NCBI GenBank assembly: GCA_016218005.1 | Contig: JACRFF010000135.1 | Coordinates: forward strand, 1 to 12,543 | From: Ignavibacteriales bacterium | GTDB taxonomy: Bacteria > Bacteroidota > Ignavibacteria > UBA10030 | Length of the DNA stretch: 12,543 nucleotides | Reading direction: 5' to 3' | Shown: positions 7,930 to 12,543 of the stretch, piece by piece | Layout of the letters: each line of letters opens with the position of its first letter | How positions within the stretch are numbered: position 1 is the stretch's first letter | Position numbers and translations under genes: made by a program | The notes under the pieces: generated by a model | Databases searched by the model: none | Told to the model about the DNA's origin: nothing | Seen by the model: only the letters and a program-made list of their open reading frames with translations

Positions 7930-7945
7930 CTGGAGAACGACAACT

Positions 7946-9007
7946 ATGGCTGACACACCAATTGATTTCACCGGGCTTGCCTGCCCGATTCCGATTTCCG
8001 AATACCCGCACGTGTCGCTTGCCCACGGCGGCGGCGGAAAACTTTCTCAACAGCTCATCCAGAAAATGTTCGTGTCGCAATTTGCGAACGAGCAACTCTC
8101 GGCAATGCACGACGGCGCGATGTTCACGATCGACGGCGCTCGGCTTGCCTTCTCCACAGATTCCTACGTGATCAACCCGATATTCTTTCCCGGAGGGAAC
8201 ATCGGAGAGCTTGCGGTCAACGGCACGGTAAACGACCTTGCGATGTGCGGCGCCAAGCCGCTCTATCTTGCCGTAGGACTCATTATTGAAGAGGGGTTGT
8301 CGATGGATGAATTATGGAAGATCGTGCAATCCATGCAGAAGGCGGCACAACGCGCCGGGGTCGTGCTTGCCACCGGCGATACCAAGGTGGTTGACCGAGG
8401 CAAAGGAGACAAGATTTTTATCAACACCAGCGGCATTGGAACGATTTCGGAGGGCATCAACATTCATCCCCAACGCGCGCGGGTTGGCGACAAGATTCTT
8501 GTGAGCGGCAAGATTGCCCAGCACGGCATTGCCATCATGTCGGTGCGTGAAGGATTGGAGTTTGAATCTGAGATGAAAAGCGATACTGCCCCGCTCAACG
8601 AATTAGTTAAAGCGATGCTCGCGGCTTGCAAAGATATTCATGTGTTGCGCGACCCGACGCGCGGCGGTGTGGCAAGCACACTCAATGAAATTGCCGAAAG
8701 TGCGCACGTCGGGATTGCGATTCGGGAAGAAACGATTCCCATTGAAGGCGCCGTGCGCGGTGCGTGCGAAATTCTCGGACTCGACCCGCTGTATGTGGCG
8801 AACGAGGGGAAGCTCATCGCCTTTGTCCCGCAGGCTTACTCCAATCAAGTGTTTGCGGCAATGAAGCGACATCCGCTCGGCATCGACGCGGCAATCATTG
8901 GCGAAGTAGTTACCGACCATCCCGGTGCCGTGGTGATGAAGACGCGCATCGGCGGTTCGCGCGTGGTGGATATGCTTTCCGGCGAGCAGCTACCGAGGAT
9001 TTGTTAG
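7946..9007 (+). CDS. hypE: Hydrogenase expression/formation protein HypE
   Basis: HypE receives the carbamoyl group from HypF on its C-terminal cysteine and dehydrates it with ATP to a thiocyanate, the CN donor for Fe in the HypC-HypD complex. The 353-residue product has the PurM/SelD-like fold: an N-terminal glycine-rich AHGGGGKLSQQ, FSTDSYVINP, GTVNDLAMCGAKP, LATGDTKVVDRG, and DPTRGGVASTLNEIA. It ends in the diagnostic PRIC, so the acceptor Cys353 is intact. A GGAG site near 7934 precedes the ATG. The gene is separated from hypF-hypD by 3.7 kb of unrelated genes and would depend on readthrough from the M28/MFS region or on an unseen promoter. The last 106 bases (8902-9007) are repeated at 9457-9562. 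Confidence 0.97.
   Translation: MADTPIDFTGLACPIPISEYPHVSLAHGGGGKLSQQLIQKMFVSQFANEQLSAMHDGAMFTIDGARLAFSTDSYVINPIFFPGGNIGELAVNGTVNDLAMCGAKPLYLAVGLIIEEGLSMDELWKIVQSMQKAAQRAGVVLATGDTKVVDRGKGDKIFINTSGIGTISEGINIHPQRARVGDKILVSGKIAQHGIAIMSVREGLEFESEMKSDTAPLNELVKAMLAACKDIHVLRDPTRGGVASTLNEIAESAHVGIAIREETIPIEGAVRGACEILGLDPLYVANEGKLIAFVPQAYSNQVFAAMKRHPLGIDAAIIGEVVTDHPGAVVMKTRIGGSRVVDMLSGEQLPRIC
8902..9007 (+). repeat. Direct repeat copy 1: 3' end of functional hypE
   Basis: This is the hypE end from the codons EVV to the TAG stop. It aligns without gaps to 9457-9562, with 89 of 106 bases identical. Homology ends at the stop codon on the right and starts abruptly at CGAAGTAGTT on the left. Confidence 0.9.
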
Positions 9008-9058
9008 TGCGCTCGTGCCGCTTGCGTCTCACGTGCGGAGTGCGTAGATTTATTTGGA

Positions 9059-9077
9059 GCAGGAGGTCGGTTCCTGC
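9059..9077 (+). other. Leader hairpin upstream of the small lipoprotein gene
   Basis: GCAGGA (9059-9064) and TCCTGC (9072-9077) form a perfect 6-bp stem with a 7-base loop, 21 bases before the ATG of the lipoprotein gene. There is no T-run. It may mark the 5' leader of that gene or the end of hypE transcripts; the sequence does not decide. Confidence 0.3.
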
Positions 9078-9098
9078 CGCAGCAACACGGAGGTGAAC

Positions 9099-9464
9099 AT
9101 GAACGCGCAACGTACTCTCGCCCTGTGGTTGGTCGCTCTGCTCGTATTCTCTTGTCGCGACATGGGTAATGTTGCCTCGTTGCCGCCCGTCGATAGATCG
9201 AGCAGCAACGGAATGGTTTGGGTCTTCCAGATTTTCTCCGGAGGGAGGCAATGCGATACCTCTTCTCATTATACTCCCCCCGACGTCCGAGAACTTCTTG
9301 GAACGGCAAGCGTTGGTGTCAGTGATACGAAGATTGTCGGGCTCGCTGTTTGCGCAGCGTGCGGTTGCCCAACCTACGCGGCAAATCATTATGCACTCAT
9401 TCAGGCGTACGACCTGGAGAAAGCACAGGGTTTGGGATTCCAGAGAAGTGAAGAGCCGAAGTAG
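9099..9464 (+). CDS. Small cysteine-rich predicted lipoprotein, unknown function
   Basis: This is a 121-residue protein I cannot assign to a characterised family. The ATG at 9099 is chosen because GGAGG lies 5 bases upstream and the product then begins with a hydrophobic signal peptide ending LLVFSC, predicting lipidation at Cys19. The mature part has Cys52 (GGRQC) and a C-terminal CAACGC (Cys85, Cys88, Cys90), suggesting metal or Fe-S binding or disulfides. The tail NHYALIQAYDLEKAQGLGF is helical and polar. The gene lies between hypE and a second copy of the hypE end. Its last codon and TAG stop (9460-9464) lie within that repeat, read in a different frame from hypE, so the present C-terminus may have been fixed by the rearrangement. 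The tight ribosome binding site and clean signal peptide argue that it is a real gene. Its link to hydrogenase is by position only. Confidence 0.7.
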   Translation: MNAQRTLALWLVALLVFSCRDMGNVASLPPVDRSSSNGMVWVFQIFSGGRQCDTSSHYTPPDVRELLGTASVGVSDTKIVGLAVCAACGCPTYAANHYALIQAYDLEKAQGLGFQRSEEPK

Positions 9465-9562
9465 TTGCCGACCATCCCAGCGCCGTGGTGATGAAGACGT
9501 GCATTGGCGGTTTACGCGTGGTGGATATGCTCAGCGGCGAGCAGTTGCCAAGAATTTGCTGA
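9457..9562 (+). pseudogene. Remnant of a second hypE: diverged 34-codon 3' end
   Basis: Reading from 9458 gives EVVADHPSAVVMKTCIGG then LRVVDMLSGEQLPRIC and TGA, against EVVTDHPGAVVMKTRIGG and SRVVDMLSGEQLPRIC in hypE. Thirty of 34 residues are the same. Seventeen bases of 106 differ and there are no indels. Seven of the eleven changed sense codons are synonymous, including a Ser codon changed from TCC to AGC, and the stop differs (TGA against TAG). This pattern means the copy diverged while under protein-level selection, so it came from another working hypE rather than from a recent local duplication. No start codon or upstream hypE sequence is attached, so it cannot be expressed as HypE. 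Confidence 0.88.
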
Positions 9563-9823
9563 GGTAGTGGGTTGATTCACTCCGTCTTCCAATCTTGGAT
9601 CGACCGATGGCACTTCCGCCAATCACTTGATTTGCAAGTCTGGCTAAACGTTCAACACGCTCCCGCTTTCAAGAAAGTCAGTTCATCCTTTCTCATTTCT
9701 GCCAAGCCTTCCGTTGTCGTCAATCTTTGCCGCAACGATTTCAGTTTGATTTCCCCATCAGCGTTTGGCATACGCCTTGAAAAGAGTGAACCGGGTTTTC
9801 TATTCATCTGATAGGAGCTATCC
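9563..9823 (+). other. 261-base stretch without a convincing gene
   Basis: No confident gene, RNA or terminator is seen. The short open frames on both strands lack good starts and recognisable motifs. A 5-bp hairpin (ACTTG at 9625-9629, CAAGT at 9635-9639) has no T-run. The promoter of the oxidoreductase operon should lie here, but the best candidate (TTGATT at 9746-9751 with CATACG at 9769-9774) is weak. Two joined - strand frames read fairly coherently and may be gene debris (see findings). Confidence 0.5.
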
Positions 9824-10078
9824 ATGATTCGAGGAACGATCATCGTGGCGCAAGATACCTGCAAAGGATGCGAGCTGTGTATCGTTGCGTGTCCGCAGGA
9901 TTGTATTGAGATGTCGGAACGCCTGAATGTGAGGGGCTACCGATATGCTCAGTTGAAGAACGATACGTGCACCGGCTGTGTGAACTGTGCACTTGTCTGT
10001 CCCGATGTCGCCATCACCGTGTATCGCCAGCCGAAAAGTACTTCCAAAAAAATTCAACCAGCAGCCGCAGTTGCCTGA
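9824..10078 (+). CDS. 2-oxoacid:ferredoxin oxidoreductase delta subunit, 2x[4Fe-4S] ferredoxin
   Basis: This 84-residue electron-transfer subunit of a four-subunit 2-oxoacid:ferredoxin oxidoreductase has two complete CxxCxxCxxxCP motifs: Cys13, 16, 19 and 23 (CKGCELCIVACP) and Cys49, 52, 55 and 59 (CTGCVNCALVCP). It is therefore a bacterial-type 2x[4Fe-4S] ferredoxin that passes electrons from the TPP and internal cluster site to free ferredoxin. An AGGAG site at 9813-9817 lies 6 bases before the ATG. The alpha-subunit gene begins 18 bases after the TGA, and the delta-alpha-beta order identifies it as a subunit rather than a free ferredoxin. It is probably the first gene of its operon. KorD, PorD and VorD are equivalent names; substrate cannot be read from this subunit. 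Confidence 0.92.
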   Translation: MIRGTIIVAQDTCKGCELCIVACPQDCIEMSERLNVRGYRYAQLKNDTCTGCVNCALVCPDVAITVYRQPKSTSKKIQPAAAVA

Positions 10079-10096
10079 GCCAAAGGAGAACGACGA

Positions 10097-11182
10097 GTGG
10101 AAGCGAACGAGCCAGATGTGAGAATCATGAAAGGGAATGAAGCGTTAGCCGAGGCGGCGCTTCGTGCCGGCATGCACGCATATTTCGGATATCCGATCAC
10201 GCCGCAGTCGGAAATTCTTGAATACTTGATGGCGCACGGACAGAAGCGCGGCGCCATCGTTCTGCAAGCCGAAAGCGAAGTTGCGTCCATCAACATGGTC
10301 TACGGCGCGGCAGGGGCCGGACGAAGAGTAATGATCACGTCGTCGAGCCCCGGCGTCAGCTTGATGATGGAGGGATTGTCGTACATCGCGGCGGCGGAAT
10401 TGCCGTGCTTAGTGGCGAACATTCAACGCGGCGGTCCCGGTCTCGGCACGATTCAACCGTCGCAAGGTGATTATTTCCAAGCCACCAAGGGGGGCGGGCA
10501 CGGCGATTATCATCTCATCGTTCTTGCGCCGGCGTCGGTGCAGGAGATGGCAGACTTCGTGTTCGATGGATTTCGTTTGGCGGAGACGTACCGCAATCCG
10601 GCGATGATTCTTGCCGATGGCGCGCTCGGCCAGATGATGGAGAAGCTCGTGTTGCCGCCGGCAGGTTCGCTGCCGCATCGTGTACCGGAGTGGGCTACCG
10701 TTGGCAAACCGAAAAAACGCGAGCGCAATATTATTACCTCGTTGCATATTGAACCGGAGAAGATGGAACAGATCAATCTCCATCTCCAAGAAAAGTACCG
10801 CACGATCCGCGAGAAGGAAGTTCGCTTCGAAACCTTCCACACCGACGACGCCGACATCATTCTGGTGGCGTTCGGTCTCAGCTCCCGCATCTGCCAAAAG
10901 ACGGTGGAGCTTGCGCGTGAGAAAAACATCAGTGTTGGGCTTGTCCGGCCCATCACGCTGTACCCGTTTCCGAAATCAATTCTCAACACACTTGCCGACA
11001 TTGCGAACGCATTTCTCGTCGTGGAAATGAACGCCGGACAAATGGTGGAGGACGTCCAGTTGGCGGTGAACGGCAAGAAGCCTGTGTACTTCAAAGGTCG
11101 GATGGGAGGCATGATTCCCTCGCCCGAAGAAGTATTGCGCGAAGTCGAACTCATCGCAGAGCATCACACGGTTCAAGCATAA
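10097..11182 (+). CDS. vorB: 2-oxoacid:ferredoxin oxidoreductase alpha subunit (VorB-like)
   Basis: This 361-residue alpha subunit forms, with the beta subunit, the TPP-dependent active site for oxidative decarboxylation of a 2-oxoacid to acyl-CoA. The N-terminal pyrimidine-binding domain shows KGNEALAEAALRAG, FGYPITPQSEI (residues 30-40), AESEVASINMVYGAAGAG, SSSPGVSLMMEGLSYIA, RGGPGLGTIQPSQGDY and KGGGHGDY. The transketolase-C-like domain follows from about residue 190. The wording is closest to what I know as the VorB family (3-methyl-2-oxobutanoate, i.e. branched-chain 2-oxoacids), but homologues annotated KorA for 2-oxoglutarate look similar, so the substrate is uncertain. The start is GTG at 10097, with AAAGGAG about 9 bases upstream. 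The alternative ATG at 10127 would remove ten unconserved residues. The beta gene follows after 9 bases. Confidence 0.93.
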   Translation: MEANEPDVRIMKGNEALAEAALRAGMHAYFGYPITPQSEILEYLMAHGQKRGAIVLQAESEVASINMVYGAAGAGRRVMITSSSPGVSLMMEGLSYIAAAELPCLVANIQRGGPGLGTIQPSQGDYFQATKGGGHGDYHLIVLAPASVQEMADFVFDGFRLAETYRNPAMILADGALGQMMEKLVLPPAGSLPHRVPEWATVGKPKKRERNIITSLHIEPEKMEQINLHLQEKYRTIREKEVRFETFHTDDADIILVAFGLSSRICQKTVELAREKNISVGLVRPITLYPFPKSILNTLADIANAFLVVEMNAGQMVEDVQLAVNGKKPVYFKGRMGGMIPSPEEVLREVELIAEHHTVQA

Positions 11183-11191
11183 GAGGCGGCT

Positions 11192-11959
11192 ATGACACAA
11201 GTGATCGAAGGAATGGAACTCGTTTACGAAAAACCGCAGACGATGACCGACGCGTACCTGCACTACTGTCCGGGGTGCGGACACAGCGTGGCGCATCGAC
11301 TTCTAATGGAAGTGGTGCAGGAGATGGGCATTCAGGATCGAACCGTCGGCGTGGCGCCGGTGGGTTGCTCGGTGTTTGCCTACAATTACATGAACATCGA
11401 TATGCAAGAGGCGGCGCACGGACGCGCCTGCGCAGTAGCGACCGGCGTGAAGCGCGTTATGCCCGACAAGTTCATCTTCACGTATCAAGGCGACGGCGAT
11501 CTTGCCGCCATCGGCACGGCGGAAACGGTGCACACGATCAATCGCGGCGAAAATATTCTGATCGTCTTCATCAATAACGGCGTGTACGGCATGACCGGCG
11601 GACAGATGGCGCCGACGACGCTCATTGGCATGAAGACCACCACGTCGCCGTATGGCCGCGAGCAAGCGACGATGGGCTATCCGTTGAAGATCACCGAAAT
11701 GATTTCTGTCTTGCCGGGGGCGTTCTACGTTACGCGGCAAGCGGTGCACACCGCGGCGGCAGTGCGGAAAACAAAGAAGGCGTTCGAGAAAGCGTTCGAG
11801 TATCAAAAACTGAATCGCGGCACCTGTTTCATTGAAATTGTTTCCAATTGTCCCAGCGGCTGGAAGATGACGCCGGTGGAATCCAACGAGTGGATGGAAA
11901 AGAACATGTTTCCGCTCTATCCGTTGGGAGACATCAAAGTTCCCACACAACTTAACTAA
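11192..11959 (+). CDS. 2-oxoacid:ferredoxin oxidoreductase beta subunit, TPP-binding
   Basis: This 255-residue beta subunit binds thiamine pyrophosphate and the catalytic-site [4Fe-4S] cluster. YCPGCGH (Cys26, Cys29), VGCS (Cys59) and SNCPSGW (Cys220) supply the usual four cluster cysteines. GDGDLAAIG (100-108) followed by NILIVFINNGVYGMTGGQ (Asn128-129) is the TPP and Mg motif. Length is typical of the separate beta chains of Kor/Vor-type enzymes. The gene begins 9 bases after the alpha subunit, with GAGGCGG close to the ATG, and is followed after 9 bases by a small membrane protein instead of the expected gamma subunit. KorB, VorA and PorB are used for this chain in different organisms, so no symbol is given. 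It is cytoplasmic, apart from any contact with the neighbouring membrane protein. Confidence 0.94.
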   Translation: MTQVIEGMELVYEKPQTMTDAYLHYCPGCGHSVAHRLLMEVVQEMGIQDRTVGVAPVGCSVFAYNYMNIDMQEAAHGRACAVATGVKRVMPDKFIFTYQGDGDLAAIGTAETVHTINRGENILIVFINNGVYGMTGGQMAPTTLIGMKTTTSPYGREQATMGYPLKITEMISVLPGAFYVTRQAVHTAAAVRKTKKAFEKAFEYQKLNRGTCFIEIVSNCPSGWKMTPVESNEWMEKNMFPLYPLGDIKVPTQLN

Positions 11960-11968
11960 GGAGGCACT

Positions 11969-12364
11969 ATGTTCTTCCTTCTTCTTCTCGTCAGCTTTGT
12001 CATTGCGCTTGCAGTCTGCGCGCTTGTGGCGCGGATGTTCGCGAAGCCGGTTACGGCTATTCTTCAACGGCTCATCACCGAAGAAGTGCATCAAGCGTGG
12101 AGCAAGTATCTGATGTTCGCGCTCTACGTCGTCGGAATCTCCGGCGGTGTGCGCGTCTGGGAATTGCAGCGCTACATCACGCCGAAATCCGAAGGCGGCA
12201 CAGTGCTTGAACTCACCAACGAGCGATGGGTGCTGGAAATCTATTCGACAGTCATCGGCACGCTCCAAAGCATCGCGTGGATGCTGCTGATCTTCTTCCT
12301 CTTTGCGCTCATTGCCTACGTGATCGTGAAGGGACAAGAAATGAAGCGACCAATCAAGAACTGA
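11969..12364 (+). CDS. Small three-helix membrane protein inside the oxidoreductase operon
   Basis: This 131-residue protein has three predicted membrane segments: about 2-22 (FFLLLLVSFVIALAVCALVA), 47-64 (YLMFALYVVGISGGVRVW) and 100-120 (SIAWMLLIFFLFALIAYVIV). The loop between helices 2 and 3 is polar and about 35 residues long. It has one cysteine, within helix 1, so it is unlikely to carry a metal cluster. A textbook AAGGAGG site precedes the ATG, 9 bases after the beta gene stop. The gamma subunit gene begins 12 bases after the TGA, so it is embedded in the operon. I do not recognise a family. It might tether the soluble complex to the membrane or be a component of a respiratory link; that is inferred from position alone. 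Confidence 0.85.
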   Translation: MFFLLLLVSFVIALAVCALVARMFAKPVTAILQRLITEEVHQAWSKYLMFALYVVGISGGVRVWELQRYITPKSEGGTVLELTNERWVLEIYSTVIGTLQSIAWMLLIFFLFALIAYVIVKGQEMKRPIKN

Positions 12365-12376
12365 ACAGAACAGAGC

Positions 12377-12543
12377 ATGGAACACGCACACGAAATCATC
12401 ATCGCAGGATTCGGCGGACAAGGCGTGCTGTCGATGGGACAGATTCTCGCCTACACCGCCATGGTCGAAGGCAAAGAAATCAGTTGGATGCCTTCGTACG
12501 GACCTGAGATGCGCGGCGGCACGGCGAACTGCATCGTCATCAT
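12377..12543 (+). CDS. 2-oxoacid:ferredoxin oxidoreductase gamma subunit, cut by right edge
   Basis: Only the first 55 codons are in the window, with no stop. The product begins [21 protein letters not shown]; the GFGGQG at residues 11-16 is the signature of the gamma domain of pyruvate/2-oxoglutarate ferredoxin oxidoreductases. [17 protein letters not shown] follows at residues 37-52, also typical. In the four-subunit enzymes this chain contributes to CoA binding and complex assembly. The ATG at 12377 has only a weak purine-rich CAGAG upstream and lies 12 bases after the membrane protein stop, so coupling from the upstream gene is likely. Equivalent names are KorC, VorC and PorG. Confidence 0.9.
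   Translation, partial: MEHAHEIIIAGFGGQGVLSMGQILAYTAMVEGKEISWMPSYGPEMRGGTANCIVI

Noticed and set aside
9054..9098. TTG at 9054 as the start of the lipoprotein gene.
   Set aside because: It would put a polar stretch before the signal peptide and ignore the well-placed GGAGG and ATG at 9099.
9572..9811. A + strand 79-codon frame before the ferredoxin gene.
   Set aside because: It starts at TTG with no ribosome binding site and has no recognisable motifs.
11303..12421. A 372-codon - strand open frame opposite the beta subunit and membrane protein.
   Set aside because: Its composition is rich in His, Arg and Asp, typical of an antisense shadow, and the + strand genes under it are clearly real.
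1..12543. CRISPR array, tRNA, rRNA, transposase or integrase genes.
   Set aside because: No regularly spaced repeats, no tRNA-like folds noticed, and no transposase or recombinase motifs in any credible frame.

Overview
The window looks like chromosomal DNA from a Gram-negative, at least partly anaerobic bacterium. Two predicted lipoproteins imply an outer envelope. The gene set is a [NiFe]-hydrogenase maturation (hyp) set plus a ferredoxin-dependent 2-oxoacid oxidoreductase. Base composition is moderately GC-rich and most genes have AGGAG-type ribosome binding sites. The lineage may be Ignavibacteria/Chlorobiota-like or another FCB-group member, but that is an impression, not a demonstration.

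Region 1 (1-4248, + strand) is a compact hyp operon. It holds the 3' part of hypF (open at the left edge), a 70-residue HypC-like paralogue that lacks the HypC cysteine and overlaps hypF by ATGA, canonical hypC, an AhpD/carboxymuconolactone-decarboxylase-like protein with a complete Glu/CxxC/His set, and hypD. HypF makes the thiocarbamoyl carrier on HypE, and HypC-HypD assembles the Fe(CN)2CO group. No hydrogenase structural gene, hypA or hypB is in view.

Region 2 (4249-7929) separates hypD from hypE. It holds a YchF-type P-loop NTPase on the - strand, a lipoprotein M28 metallopeptidase on the + strand, and an MFS transporter broken by one in-frame TGA inside predicted helix 6.

Region 3 (7930-9823) starts with intact hypE. 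A small cysteine-rich lipoprotein gene follows, and then a 106-bp diverged copy of the hypE 3' end (89/106 identical, no indels, mostly synonymous changes). The lipoprotein gene is thus flanked by direct repeats of the hypE terminus, and its stop codon lies inside the second repeat. About 260 bp without a convincing gene come next.

Region 4 (9824-12543, + strand) is a 2-oxoacid:ferredoxin oxidoreductase operon of the four-subunit type. The order is delta (2x[4Fe-4S] ferredoxin), alpha (VorB-like), beta (TPP-binding), a small three-helix membrane protein, and gamma (cut by the right edge). It would oxidatively decarboxylate a 2-oxoacid to an acyl-CoA and reduced ferredoxin.

Nothing here proves a new system. 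The best leads are the hypE-end duplication around the lipoprotein gene, the cysteine-less HypC paralogue, the AhpD-like protein inside the hyp operon, and the membrane protein inside the oxidoreductase operon.
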